Origin: CAWCLK01 sp963796225
GTDB lineage: Bacteria; Actinomycetota; Nitriliruptoria; Nitriliruptorales; Nitriliruptoraceae
Assembly (NCBI GenBank): GCA_963796225.1
Contig: CAWCLK010000035.1
Span: 1 to 62,286, forward strand
Direction of reading: 5' to 3'
DNA: 62,286 nt
Shown: positions 47,355-57,379 of the stretch, piece by piece
Position numbering within the stretch: position 1 is the first letter of the stretch
How the letters are laid out: each line of letters starts with the position of its first letter
Translations under genes and position numbers: made by a program
Notes under the pieces: generated by a model
What the model was told of the DNA's origin: nothing
What the model saw: the letters and a program-made list of their open reading frames with translations, nothing else
The model's database searches: none

Positions 47355-48794
47355 GTGGCCGCACCCCGCCGTCTCGTCCCGCTGCTCGTCGCCGGCCTGC
47401 TCGTGGCGGCCGCTCCGGCCGCCCAGGGCCCCGAACCGGGGTCGCCCGAGTGGGTCCAGCGCGACCTCGCCAACATCGCGGCGTCCTGCGGGTCGGATGG
47501 TGGACCAGCAGACCAACCCCGCCTTCCACGCCGCGATGGCCGCCCACACGCCCGGCACGTTCGTCGGTGGCGTCTCGGACCAGCTCGCCCACCCCGACCG
47601 GCCCATGGTGACCCTGGACCAGACGGTGCCCGGGGGCCGCAACGCCGACCCCTTCCGCATCGACTGGGCGCAGCAGGGGCGGGGCGTGTCGACCCCGATC
47701 GAGTACACCAACCGGTACGGGGCGCGGATCACCGGCCACATGTGGACGCCGCCCACGCCGTTCACCGACCCCGTCACGGGTCGGGTCAGCTCGGGCCCGT
47801 TCCCGACCGTCGTCATCACCACCGGGTCGATCCAGGGCTACGAGGAGATGTACCTGTGGGCGGCCCAGGGCCTGGCCGAGGCCGGGTACGTGGTCATGAC
47901 CTACGACGTCCAGGGGCAGGGCCAGTCCGAGACCTTCGGCCACCACCCCGACGGCTCGCTGTGGTGTGACGGCGCCCCGATGAGCGACGCCTGCCCGGGC
48001 GTGCCGTTCCAGCAGGAACCCAACTTCGTCGAGGGCACCGAGGACGCGCTGCTGTTCCTCCTGTCGGACGCGAACCCGGTCCGCGGCCTGGTCGACGCCG
48101 ACCGCCTCGGCCTGGCCGGCCACTCGCTCGGCGCCACGGCCGTCAGCAAGGTCGGCAACCGTCCCCAGCCCGTCCCCGACGAGGCGTTCGCCGCCAACGC
48201 CCGCGAGCCGTTCGACATCGACATCGACGGCGTGGTGGCCTGGGACAACGCAGCGATCGGCGCGGACCAGGAACCGCTCGTGCCCACGATGGGCCAGTCC
48301 GCCGACTACTTCTTCACCCCCGAGCCCTCCCCCACCTCCGCGCCCGATCCCGAAGCCGACACCACCACGTACCGCCGCTTCGTCGAGGCCGGCGTGGACA
48401 GCATGCAGGTGGCGCTGCGCAGCTCGACCCACCTCGAGTGGACCTACGTCCCCTACATCCTGCCGGCGTCCTCGAAGGGCGAGCGCGTGGCCATGCACTA
48501 CACGCTCGCGTGGATGGACCGGTACGTGAAGGGCAGCCCGGACGGGCAGCGCGGGCTGGACCGACTTGCCGCCGCCAGGTGCGCGAGGACGCCACGCGCC
48601 GCCTGACCCTGACCACGTTCGACGACTCTGCCGACGCGTCAGCGATCGGGGCGGGCACCTTCGACCCGGCCACGCTCCAGAACGTCCCGCACACGATCGA
48701 GGGCGAGTCCGTGGCCGACCACCTGTCGATCTACCACCGCAGCGCCTACGCCTTCGACGGCCACCGCTGCGACGACATGCGCGCCGGCTGCTGA
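47355..48794 (+). CDS. secreted alpha/beta hydrolase, paralogue 2 (frameshifted)
   Basis: GTG at 47355 starts a signal peptide (LVPLLVAGLLVAAAPAAQG). After a shift near 47505 the mature enzyme shows TVVITTGSIQGYEEMYLW, YDVQGQGQSE, the nucleophile elbow GLAGHSLGATA, DIDGVVAWDNA and SSTHLEWTYVP (candidate His). A shift near 48570 leads to the ending CDDMRAGC. Each of these blocks has a counterpart in the hydrolase at 9.6-11.1 kb, including the terminal CDD-R-GC, so the two are paralogues. It is an exported esterase-like enzyme, substrate unknown. Confidence 0.8.
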
Positions 48795-48820
48795 GCCGCC
48801 GATCCGACGCAGAGCTCGAG

Positions 48821-49621
48821 TCAGTGCTCGAAGACGGCGCCCAGGAACTCCTTGGTGCGCTGCTCCTTGGGGTTGCCGAGGAGCTCGGCCGGCGGGGCGG
48901 ACTCGAGGATGCGGCCGTGGTCGAACATGACGACGCGGTCGGCGACCTCGCGGGCGAAGCCCATCTCGTGGGTCACCAGCATCATCGTGGTGTTGCCCTC
49001 CTCGGCGATGTCGCGGAGGACGTTGAGGACCTCGCCGACCAGCTCGGGGTCCAGCGCCGAGGTGACCTCGTCGAAGAGCATGACCCGCGGCTGGGTCGCC
49101 AGGGCGCGGGCGATGGCGACGCGCTGCTTCTGACCGCCGGAGAGCTGCCCCGGGGTCTGCATCGCCGCGTGGCCGAGGCCGACCTTGTCGAGCAGCTCCA
49201 TGCCGCGCTGCTCGGCCGTCTGCTTGTCGACCCCATGGACCTTGACGGGGGCGAGCGTGATGTTGTCGAGCGCCGTCATGTGCGGGAACAGGTTGAAGTG
49301 CTGGAACACCATCCCGATGTTCGAGCGGACCTCGCGGATGCGCTTCTCGCTGGCGGGCGTCTGGTCGTCGGCCTGGTGGTAGAGCGGGTCGTCGCCGATG
49401 GTGATGTGCCCGGAGTCGATGCGCTCGAGCGTCATGATGACGCGCAGGATCGTGGTCTTGCCGGACCCCGACGGACCGATGATGACCACACGCTCGCCGG
49501 CCGCCACATCGAGGTTGAGGTCGTCGAGGACGACGTTGTCCCCGAACGCCTTCGTGACGTCCCGCAGGTGGACTGCCGCGGCGCCCTGCGAGCTGTCCTG
49601 GCCGTTGCTAGATGCGCTCAT
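48821..49621 (-). CDS. polar amino-acid ABC importer, ATP-binding subunit (EhuA/GlnQ type)
   Basis: 266 residues: Walker A GPSGSGKTT, Q-loop GMVFQHFNLFPHMTALDNI, signature LSGGQKQR, Walker B VMLFDEVTSALDP and H-loop VTHEMGFAREVADRV. The Q-loop phrase and MGFA motif are diagnostic for polar amino-acid (PAAT) importers. It starts 14 bases inside the upstream permease gene and is the last gene of a four-gene operon. Confidence 0.95.
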   Translation of the reverse strand: MSASSNGQDSSQGAAAVHLRDVTKAFGDNVVLDDLNLDVAAGERVVIIGPSGSGKTTILRVIMTLERIDSGHITIGDDPLYHQADDQTPASEKRIREVRSNIGMVFQHFNLFPHMTALDNITLAPVKVHGVDKQTAEQRGMELLDKVGLGHAAMQTPGQLSGGQKQRVAIARALATQPRVMLFDEVTSALDPELVGEVLNVLRDIAEEGNTTMMLVTHEMGFAREVADRVVMFDHGRILESAPPAELLGNPKEQRTKEFLGAVFEH

Positions 49622-50425
49622 ACGAGATCCGTTCCTCGAGTCGGCGGACGAGCCATGCCGCGGGGAGGCTGACCAGCAGGAACCCGATCCCGATGAGGAT
49701 CAGGGGCTCGACCGGGCGGAAGGCCCGGCTGCGGAGGGTGTTGGCGAAGAACAGCAGGCCGGTCACGTTGATGACGAAGCCCAGCGGGGCGTCCTTGAAC
49801 CCGGCGACGAGGAAGTTGCCGAGTGCGGGCACCACGTTCGGGATCGCCTGGGGCAGCACGACGCGCGTCCAGGTGGTGGCGGGGCTGAGGTTCAGTGCGA
49901 CGGCCGCTTCCCACTGGCCCTTCCCGACGCTGTTGATGCCTGCCCGATAGGCCTCGGAGCAGTACGTCGCGTAGTGCACGCCGAGCCCGATGACCAGCGC
50001 CTGCAGCGGGCTGAGCAGGATGTCGAAGTACGTCAGCCCGTTGAACAGGAACAGCAGCTGGACCAGCAGGGGCGTGCTGACCGGACGAACTCGATGAACC
50101 AGGTGACGGGGAGGCTGATCCAGCGGATCTTCGACCGGCGTCCGAGCGCGAGGAACAGGCCGAGCACCAGCGAGATCGTGAAGCCGTACACCGTGGCGTA
50201 CGCGGTGACGGCCAGCGCCCGCAGCATGCTGGGCACCAGGCTCCAGGCGAACGCGGGGTCGAAGGTGAGGTTCGGGTCGGCCGGGACGCTGGTGCGGAAG
50301 TTCGGGTAGTTGGTCCCGAGGCTCCACAGCACCACGTAGATGGCGAGCGCGATCGCCAGGCCGACCCAGACCTTCGGCTTCTGGTACCAGGAGCGGGGCG
50401 GTTCGGCGGTCTGCGTCTGGCTCAT
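49608..50425 (-). CDS. polar amino-acid ABC importer, permease 2 (EhuD type; frameshifted)
   Basis: ATG at 50425 (MSQTQTAEPPRSW) overlaps the previous stop. After TM1 and a periplasmic segment, the HisM-family permease core contains VYGFTISLVLGLFLALGR, TPLLVQLLFLFNG, YCSEAYRAGINSVGKGQWEA (EAA coupling motif) and LPQAIPNVVPALGNFLVAGF. A shift near 50080 falls in the conserved EFVRSARPLLVQ region, and both sides are otherwise intact. Confidence 0.88.
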
Positions 50426-51166
50426 CCGGTCACCCCCGCGCCGGCACTCTGCAGGTGGGCGGGCAGCTCCTTGCCGCCGCCCTCGTAGCTGCGCTCGACG
50501 AAGCGTTCCATGGCGCGGAAGCCGAACGCGATCAGCTGCGCCAGGATGAAGTACATGATCAGGGCGTTCAGGGCGATCATGAGGTAGGGGACGCGATCGC
50601 CGCTGATGCCGACCGCCTGCGAGGTGTTGATCAGGCTGATCTGGTAGGTCAGGTCGGCCACGCCGATGGTCGAGATGATGGCCGTGCCCTTGAGGATCTC
50701 GATGGTGAGGTTGCCCATCGGGGGCAGGATCACGCGCATGGCCTGGGGCAGGACGATGTGCCGCAGTCGCTGGTACTCGGTGAGGTTGAGGGCGATCGAG
50801 GCTTCCGTCTGGCCCTTGGGCACCGAGAGGATGGCGCCCCGGATGATCTCGGCGCCGTACCCGCCCATGTTGATCCCCAGCGCCAGGGATCCGAGGGCGA
50901 CCAGGTTGCCCTGGTCCACGCCGAGGAAGATCGGCAGGGCGATGGCCATCAGGAACACGAGGATGACCGAGGAGATGCCCCGTGCGAGCTCGACGAACAC
51001 CAGCGCGGCGCCCCGCAACCACCGTCTTCTCGGTGAGGCGCAGCACCCCGACGACCACGGACAGGACCACGCCGAGCGAGAACGACAGGAGCAGGATCAC
51101 GACCGTGATCTCGGCTCCGTCGAGGAACCGCGAGTACGAGTTCGGGCTCAGGATCAGCTGGTCCAC
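50422..51166 (-). CDS. polar amino-acid ABC importer, permease 1 (EhuC type; frameshifted)
   Basis: ATG at 51166 (MDQLILSPNSYSRFLDG), TM1 near residues 19-42, a shift near 51020 within VVRGAALVFVELARGIS, then the HisM-type core with GGYGAEIIRGAILSVPKGQTEA (EAA motif) and LPQAMRVILPPMGNLTIEIL. It partners the second permease in a heterodimeric channel. The operon order is binding protein, permease 1, permease 2, ATPase. Confidence 0.88.
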
Positions 51167-51250
51167 GATGCTCCGCCCTGTCCGCTGTCGGCCGTTGGCC
51201 GCGGCCGGCCGACCTCACCCTAGGCAAGGCCGGCCGGCCACGCGGCGCGA

Positions 51251-52247
51251 TCACTCGCCGGTCAGGTCCGAGACCGTGAGCTCCTGGGCGCGCTTCGACG
51301 TCCTCCTGACGAACCCGAAGTCCGTGATGATCGGGAGCAGCTCGCCTGTCGTCCTGGAGGTCGTTGAGCACCTCGTTGAAGGCATCGCGGGCAGGCCTGG
51401 TTCTCGTTGCGGAAGCCGAAGCCGCCACAGCCGAGGATCTCCTCGCCGTTCTCGTCCAGCGGGAAGAACGACTCGGTGGCTTCGAACCCGTCGCGGGACT
51501 CGACCTGGTTCTGCACGGTCAGCGACGTTCCGGTCACGGCGTCGACACGGCCCTGGGCCAGCGCCTCGTACTGCTGGTTGACGTCACCGAACAGCTGGAT
51601 CTGGCTGTCGGGGACACCAGCGGTCTCGGCGTAGCCCTCCTCGACACCACCCGACAGGATGGCGATGGTGACGTCGGGGTTGTCGACGACCGACTGGTAG
51701 TCGGTGACGTTCTTCGGGTTGCCCTCGGGCACGGCGAAGGCCTCACCGACGCAGTAGTCGGGGTCCGAGAACAGGATCTGCTGGGCGCGCTCGGCGTTGA
51801 TGTACATGCCGGCCGCGATCATGTCGAACTGGCCAGCCTGCAGCCCGCCGATCAGGGCGCCGAAGTCGACGACCTGGGCCTGGATGTCGGCGATGCCGAG
51901 GTCGCAGAGCACGCGACGGGCGACCTCGGGGGCCTCACCGGTGACGTTGCCGCTGTCGTCCTCGTAGCCGTAGGGCACCTCGTTGGCGATGCCGACCTTC
52001 ATGCACGCCCTGCGTCCTGGGCCTACGTGATCAGCTCGCTGTCGACGCTCCAGGTCGTCGGGGCGGTGCAGTCGCCCGAGGCCTGGGTGCTGCCGCCGTC
52101 GGCGGGTGCGGAGGTGGTGGCCTCGCCGCCGGTGGTCTCGCTGGCCTCGCCGCCGGTGTCGTCGTCACCACCACAGGCGGTCAGTGCCAGGGCGGCCACG
52201 GCCGCGAGGGCCATGAACCGCATCGATCGCTTTCTGGTGTCCTTCAT
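51251..52247 (-). CDS. amino-acid/ectoine-type substrate-binding lipoprotein (frameshifted)
   Basis: ATG at 52247 (MKDTRKRSMRFMALAA) leads to the lipobox LTACGGDDD, so it is a membrane-anchored lipoprotein. An acidic Thr/Ser/Gly linker follows. After a shift near 52020 comes the SBP family 3 fold: KVGIANEVPYGYEDDSGNVT, EAPEVARRVL, GQFDMIAAGMYINAERAQQI, FSDPDYCVGEAFAV. A second shift near 51390 gives the ending DAFNEVLNDL and ELTVSDLTGE. The resemblance is to EhuB (ectoine/hydroxyectoine) and related PAAT binders; the ligand is not settled. Confidence 0.88.
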
Positions 52248-52257
52248 CGCGGGGTCT

Positions 52258-52274
52258 CCCCTGTCTCGACAGGG
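52258..52274 (-). promoter_or_regulatory. inverted repeat overlapping the binding-protein ribosome site
   Basis: CCCTGTC-GA-GACAGGG is a perfect repeat whose right arm runs into the Shine-Dalgarno GGGGAG of the binding-protein gene. Directly next to it GGGG-AGA-CCCC offers an alternative pairing. It may act as an operator or as an RNA fold that hides the ribosome site of the ABC operon. Confidence 0.4.
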
Positions 52275-52515
52275 CAGTGGCCTTGGGGCCGAAGGATGCG
52301 ACCGGACGACGACGTCCTTGGCGGATGCCCCCGCGCGGTGCGCACTCACGTGCGACGCGACGGTGTGTGGGTGGTGCGGGTGCGACACAGGCGATTCCGG
52401 CCCCTCGGCACTGCCGAAGGTCTGGACCTTCGACCCTAGGCAGCCCAACCCACGACCGCAACGACTCCGGTCGTAGGCTCGATGCCCCGCGTGGTGAGAC
52501 ACCGTGGCCGCGTGG

Positions 52516-53131
52516 CTACGCCCCGAGGTCGGCGACCAGGGCCTCGACGTCGGCGCGGATGGCCCGGAAGGCCGCCCCGCGGTGGGACCGCGCGTCCTTC
52601 TCCGCCGGCGTCCAGCTCGCCGTTGGTGCGCGTTTCGCCCACCATGACGAAGTGGGGGTCGTACCCGAAGCCGTTCTCGCCCCGAGCCTCGTCGACGATG
52701 CGTCCCTCCATGGTCCCACGCTCGGTCCAGCTGCGACCGTCAGGCGCCACGAGGGCCGCCACGCAGACGAACCGTGCCGAGCGCTGCTCGGCCGGCACGC
52801 CGGCCAACTCGCGGATGACACGCTCGTTGTTGGCCCGGTCCCCCGTGGTGGTCGGGTCCTCGTCCTCGGCGTACCTGGCCGACCGCACACCGGGTGCGCC
52901 GTCCAGTGCGTCGACCTCCAGCCCCGAGTCGTCGGCGAGCGCGGGCAGGCCGGTCGCCTCGGCGGCCGCACGCGCCTTGATCAGGGCGTTGGCCTCGAAG
53001 GTGTCACCGTCCTCGACGGGACTGGGCAGGTCGAAGTCGCTCATCGGGGCGAGCTCGACGGGCAGGCCGTCGAGGATGCGTTCGAGCTCGACGAGCTTGG
53101 CGGGGTTGCCCGTGGCGACGACGATCCTCAT
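52516..53131 (-). CDS. rdgB: RdgB/HAM1 XTP/dITP pyrophosphatase (frameshifted)
   Basis: ATG at 53131 overlaps the rph stop by 4 bases. Family motifs: VVATGNPAKLVELERIL (substrate loop), FEANALIKARAAAEATG, ALADDSGLEVDALDGAPGVRSARYA and ENGFGYDPHFV. A shift near 52615 gives the normal ending EKDARSHRGAAFRAIRADV, where SHRGAA is diagnostic. It hydrolyses dITP, XTP and ITP to monophosphates, keeping deaminated purines out of DNA. The rph-rdgB pairing is widely conserved. Confidence 0.95.
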
Positions 53132-53820
53132 GACGCGACCGCCTCGCGCTGCAGGACGAACAGGCGCTCGCAGCCGGCCAGGGCGAGGTCGAGCATGGCG
53201 TCGAGCGCGTCGCGGTCGAAGGGCGCGCCCTCCGCGGTGCCCTGCACCTCGACCAGCCGGCCGTCGGCGGTGGCCACCACGTTCATGTCGACCTCGGCGC
53301 GGCTGTCCTCCTCGTAGGGCAGGTCCAGGCGGGGCTCACCGTCGACGATCCCGACCGAGACGGCGGCGACCTGACCGGTGAGCGTGGCGTCGTGGCCCTC
53401 GCGGCGCAGGGCGCGGGCCAGGGCGACCCACCCGCCCGTGATCGACGCCGTGCGCGTCCCGCCGTCGGCGTCGAGCACGTCACAGTCGACGGTCACCGTC
53501 ACGTCGGGCAGGCGGTCGAGGTCCACGACGCTGCGCAGCGACCGGCCGATGAGTCGCTCGATCTCCTTGGAGCGTCCACCCGGGCCCTTGCGCTCGCGCC
53601 CCGCCCGGTCCGGCGTGGCACCCGGCAACATCGCGTACTCGCCCGTCACCCAGCCTCGACGCTCCCGCCAGCGTGGGGCGCCGTCCACGACCGTCGCCGC
53701 GCACAGCACGGCGGTGTCGCCGAAGGCCACCCGGCACGACCCGGCCGGGGCGCGCTGCACGTCGACCTCGAGGGTCACGGGGCGCAGGTCGTCGGGGGCT
53801 CGTCCGTCGGCTCGGGGCAC
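53128..53820 (-). CDS. rph: ribonuclease PH
   Basis: 230 residues. The start RADGRAPDDLRPVTLEVDVQ, quoted in part, the GSCRVAFGDTAVLCAATV motif, RERKGPGGRSKEIERLIGRSLR and DCDVLDADGGTRTASITG are diagnostic. It trims tRNA 3' ends phosphorolytically and works as a hexameric ring in the cytosol. It overlaps rdgB by 4 bases and follows the metallo-hydrolase gene. The frame is intact. Confidence 0.97.
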   Translation of the reverse strand: MPRADGRAPDDLRPVTLEVDVQRAPAGSCRVAFGDTAVLCAATVVDGAPRWRERRGWVTGEYAMLPGATPDRAGRERKGPGGRSKEIERLIGRSLRSVVDLDRLPDVTVTVDCDVLDADGGTRTASITGGWVALARALRREGHDATLTGQVAAVSVGIVDGEPRLDLPYEEDSRAEVDMNVVATADGRLVEVQGTAEGAPFDRDALDAMLDLALAGCERLFVLQREAVAS

Positions 53821-53856
53821 GTCGTCAGGTCCTGGTCGGGGTCGGCGACGCTACCG

Positions 53857-54611
53857 CTACACCGTCGTCGTCTCGCCCTGGACGGCCAGCTCGACGTCGT
53901 CGCCGAAGGCCTTGGCGGCCTCCTTCTGCGACTTCTTCGGGTCGAGCGAGCCGAGCACGTGCGTGATCATCAGTCGGGGCACGCCGACCTTGCGGGCCAG
54001 CTCGCCGGCCTGGGTGGCCGTGAGGTGGATGTCCGGGGGGATGTCGCTGCCGTCGCCCTGCCAGGTGGCCTCGCACAGGAACAGGTCACAGCCCTCGGCG
54101 GCGGCGAGCAGGTCGGGCCCACCGGCGGAGTCCGACGAGTAGGTCATGCACCGGCCACCGGCGTCGATGCGCAGGCTGACCGTGGGCACGGGATGGACCG
54201 ACGGGTAGCAGGTGATGTCGAACGCCCCGATGGTGAAGTGGTCGCCGGCGTGGATCGGCACGTGGTGGAAGACCTCGTTGAACGCGAACGCCGAGTCGTC
54301 CGACAGCAGGCCCGTGAGCATGTCGTGGACCTCGGGGGCGGCGTACAGCCGCACGGTCTTGTGCCCGTGGGCGTGGAACCGCAGGGCGTAGAACATGCCG
54401 ATGAGGTCGATGCAGTGGTCGACGTGGCGGTGCGTGATGACGATCCCGTCGAGCTCGTCGAACGCGCAGAACTCCTGCAGGATGGCCGACGCCCCGTTGC
54501 CGCAGTCGACCAGCAGCTTCGTCCCGCCCGACTCGAGCAGGTACCCGAGCACACGCGGTCGCGGCCGGTGTGCGACCCGGCACTGCCGAGCACGTGCAGG
54601 TCGAAGGCCAT
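53857..54611 (-). CDS. metallo-beta-lactamase fold phosphodiesterase, Rv1339-like (frameshifted)
   Basis: ATG at 54611 (MAFDLHVLGSAGSHTG); a shift near 54560 continues LGYLLESGGTKLLVDCGNG. The metal motif is VITHRHVDHCIDL (HxHxDH), and late motifs are YSSDSAGGPDLL, CEATWQ and MITHVLGSLD. Its position directly before rph and rdgB matches mycobacterial Rv1339-Rv1340-Rv1341. Rv1339 is reported as a cAMP phosphodiesterase of an atypical class, so a role in cyclic nucleotide turnover is likely. An RNase Z-like activity is the alternative. Confidence 0.85.
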
Positions 54612-54694
54612 GACGAACTCCCCACTGTCGTGGGGGAGGCTATCGACGCGGGGCGATCCGGGCGGGCTGGCGAGGTGACCGGACGGCGGGGTCG

Positions 54695-55906
54695 ATGCGA
54701 GCAGTGGTCACGACAGCCGCCGGCCTGGTCCTGTCCGGCGCACGCCGAGGGCCGCAGTGTCACGGGTACTGGCCTCTACTTCCTGGACGACGAGGGGCTG
54801 ACACGATCCCGACTCGGCCGACCCCGGAGATGCTGCCGGTCACCCCGAGTCCGACGTCGTCGCCTACGCAGCTCGCGGCGGCTTTGGTCCTTGGCGTGTC
54901 TGTGAGGACCGGCGCGGAGGACGTCGCCGTCCCCGAACCAGGGACGGCCCCACCGGACGACGACTCGGGGATCAGCACCCCGGCCATCGCACGCAGCGGC
55001 GACATCGTGGCCTATACCGCGTTCACTACGAGGGAGGCAGCGGCTGGGAGGCTGTGTGGCGGCGCGACCTGGGGACTGGCCAGAGCCTCGAGTTGGTATC
55101 TCCACGGGCCGTCGCCATGCCCCTCGGTTCGACGGCGACGATCATCTGTGGGTGTTCTTGGGGGGGCGTCGTCCCCGGACGTCGCACGTGTGGCTCCGGA
55201 GACCGGTGAGGCCACTCCCGTCGCGCTTCATGAGCGTGCGACGAACGGAGCGTGGCAGACCGACCGCCTGGGCGTGCCCGGACCTCCCACTGTCTCGCGA
55301 CGGTCGCTTCGTCCTCGCGCCCGTGGGAGCCACCAAGACATCACCCGCTCCGTGTCGTGACCCTGGACGGACGTGTGGTGGACGACGTCGCTCTCGCCAC
55401 CCCAGTTCCCGCCGGCGAACTGGCCTGGACGACGACCTGCCCCTCGACGACAGCTCGGGAACGGCGGACGCGGCCGGAGTCACGCCGACAACGTCGGGCG
55501 CGCTCTGGCAGCGGGTGGATGGCGCCATGCGCACCAGTGCAGTTCTGCGGCCGCCCCCACGACGCGCCGCACGATGGCGGCCGCCCTGTCGGCTGCCCTG
55601 GACCTTCCCGCCCCGTCGACGCAGTACCGCTTCACCGACGTCACTGCCGCGGACCCGGACCTCGAGGTGATCGAGGCCCTAGCGGCGGCCGGCATCACCA
55701 GGCTGCACGAGCGACCGGTTCTGCCCGGACGGCGAGGTGACCCGAGGCGAGATGGCGACCTTCTTCATGCGTGCCTTCGACCTCGCGCCGGCCCCCGAAC
55801 CGTTCGACGACGTCCCCGCCGAGGGGGTGCACGCGGATGGAGGGCGGTTGCCGAAGCCGGCATCACCGTCGGCTGCGACGACCGCAACTACTGCCCGTCC
55901 CGGTGA
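54695..55906 (+). pseudogene. disrupted secreted protein: WD40-like repeats + SLH-type C-terminus
   Basis: Starts near 54695 with a short hydrophobic leader (VVTTAAGLVLSG). Pieces in different frames show TolB/PD40-like strands (STPAIARSGDIVAYTAF, WEAVWRRDLGTGQSLELVS). Near the end are two SLH-like modules: FTDVTAADPDLEVIEALAAAGIT, then EVTRGEMATFFMRAFDLAP, FDDVPAEG and VAEAGITVGCDDRNYCP, quoted in parts. The density of shifts (six or more in 1.2 kb) exceeds that of most neighbours, so real decay is possible. If intact it would be a surface protein held by SLH domains. It sits between cysM and the cAMP-PDE-like gene on the opposite strand. Confidence 0.55.
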
Positions 55907-55951
55907 TCGCGCGTGCAGAGCTCGCGACTCGCACGCCGAGGATGAGACCGG

Positions 55952-56891
55952 TCAGGCCCAGAGCGTGCCGGAGATCTCCTCGGCGATGTCCTCGACCTCG
56001 CCCCGCTGGTAGGCGCCGGTCGACAGGTACTTCCAGCCGCCGTCGGGTGACAGGGCGACGATGGTCGAGCCCTCCGGCAGCCGGCCGCACACCCGGACCG
56101 CCACCGCGATCGACGCGCCGGTCGACACGCCCGCGAAGATGCCCTCCTCCTCGCGCGAGACGCCGGGTGTAGGTCAGCGCCTTGAGGGAGTTGACCTTGA
56201 TGCGGCTGTCGAGGACCGACTGGTCGAGCACCTCGGGGACGTAGCCCTCGTCGAGGTTGCGCAGCCCGTAGACGAGGTCGCCGTACTCGGGCTCGGCGGC
56301 GTACACCTTGATGTCCGGGTCGTACTGCTTGAGCCGCCGCCCGACGCCGGTGACGGTGCCGCCGGTGCCGAGCCCCGCGACGAACGCGGTGAGGTCGGGC
56401 AGGTCCTGGATGATCTCCGGGGCCGTCGTCTCGTAGTGGCTGAGCGGGTTGGCGGGGTTGCCGTACTGGAACGGCATGTACAGCTCGGGGTCGGCCTCGG
56501 CCATCTCGCGTGCCACGCGCACCGACCCGTTGGAGCCCTCCGTCGCCGGCGAGTAGACGATCTCCGCCCCGAACATCTCCAGCACCTGGCGGCGCTCCTC
56601 GGAGGTGTTCTCGGGCATCACGCAGGTCAGCGGGTGGCCCTTGGACCGGCAGATCGCGGCCAGGGCGATCCCGGTGTTGCCCGAGGTGGGCTCGAGCACC
56701 CGCTGGCCCGGGGCGAGCTCACCGTTCTTCTCGGCCTGCTCGATCAGGTACTTGGCCACGCGGTCCTTCACCGAGCCCGTGGGGTTGTGCCCCTCGAGCT
56801 TGAGGTAGATCCGGTAGCCCTCGGGCGACAGGTGCGGCAGCCCGACCAGCGGCGTGCGGCCGACCGCCTGGGAGATGTCGTCGAAGCGCAT
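55952..56891 (-). CDS. cysM: cysteine synthase, CysM (CysO-dependent) type (frameshifted near the end)
   Basis: ATG at 56891 (MRFDDISQAVGRTPLVGL). PLP-lysine motif NPTGSVKDRVAKYLI, phosphate loop PTSGNTGIALA, FVAGLGTGGTVTGVGR. A shift near 56165 leads to REEEGIFAGVSTGA, IVALSPDGGWKYLSTGAY and a stop at 55952. The length of about 312 residues is normal. cysO lies just upstream as in mycobacteria, so the enzyme probably uses O-phosphoserine and thiocarboxylated CysO as sulfur donor. The mec gene of that pathway is not in the window. Confidence 0.92.
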
Positions 56892-56948
56892 GCGGAGCCC
56901 TAGCTGTCGAAGCGCACGGGTGGCCTTTGGGGTTGGCGGGGGGCGGGG

Positions 56949-57221
56949 TCAGGCGCCGCCCGCGACCGCCGGCATGATGGCGATCTCGTCGCCGTCCTGG
57001 ACCTTCGAGTCGAGCCCGTCGAGGTAGCGGATGTCCTCGTCCTCGACGTAGACGTTGATGAAGCCGCGGACCTTCTCGCCGTCGAAGAGCTTGTCCTGCA
57101 GCTCGGGGTGCTCGGCCACGATGTTGCCGAACACCTCGCCCACGGTGGCGCCCTCGGCCTGGACCTTGGACTGCCCGTCGGTGTGCTTGCGCAGGACGGT
57201 CGGGATGCGGACGGTGGCCAT
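56949..57221 (-). CDS. cysO: MoaD/ThiS-like sulfur carrier, CysO type
   Basis: 90 residues, ATG at 57221 preceded by GAGGTTCTCCC. A beta-grasp fold with VRIPTVLRKHTDGQSKVQAE at the N-terminus, RGFINVYVEDEDIRYLDGLD and the C-terminal IAIMPAVAGGA. Sulfur carriers need a terminal Gly-Gly; here one Ala follows it, so a protease must trim it before thiocarboxylation. It donates sulfur to CysM for cysteine synthesis. It is upstream of cysM by 57 bases and co-directional. Confidence 0.92.
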   Translation of the reverse strand: MATVRIPTVLRKHTDGQSKVQAEGATVGEVFGNIVAEHPELQDKLFDGEKVRGFINVYVEDEDIRYLDGLDSKVQDGDEIAIMPAVAGGA

Positions 57222-57326
57222 GGGAGAACCTCGAGGAACGTGTCGGGGCGATGTGGGAGAAGGTGGCGTCGGGGCGAGGGTAACCGTGGGCGGAATCGCG
57301 CCCCGCCGATGACCGTGCAAACGCGT

Positions 57327-57344
57327 GGAACGTCCGGACATTCC
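57327..57344. promoter_or_regulatory. 18-bp near-perfect palindrome between cysO and the YcaQ gene
   Basis: GGAACGTCCGGACATTCC is a palindrome with one mismatched base pair (C and A five bases in from each side of the centre). It lies 106 bases upstream of cysO and is followed by a run of G tracts. It could be the operator for sulfur or damage control of either divergent gene; no factor can be named. Confidence 0.4.
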
Positions 57345-57379
57345 GCGGGGCGGGGCGGGCGGGCGGGCCGCGGGGCGTA

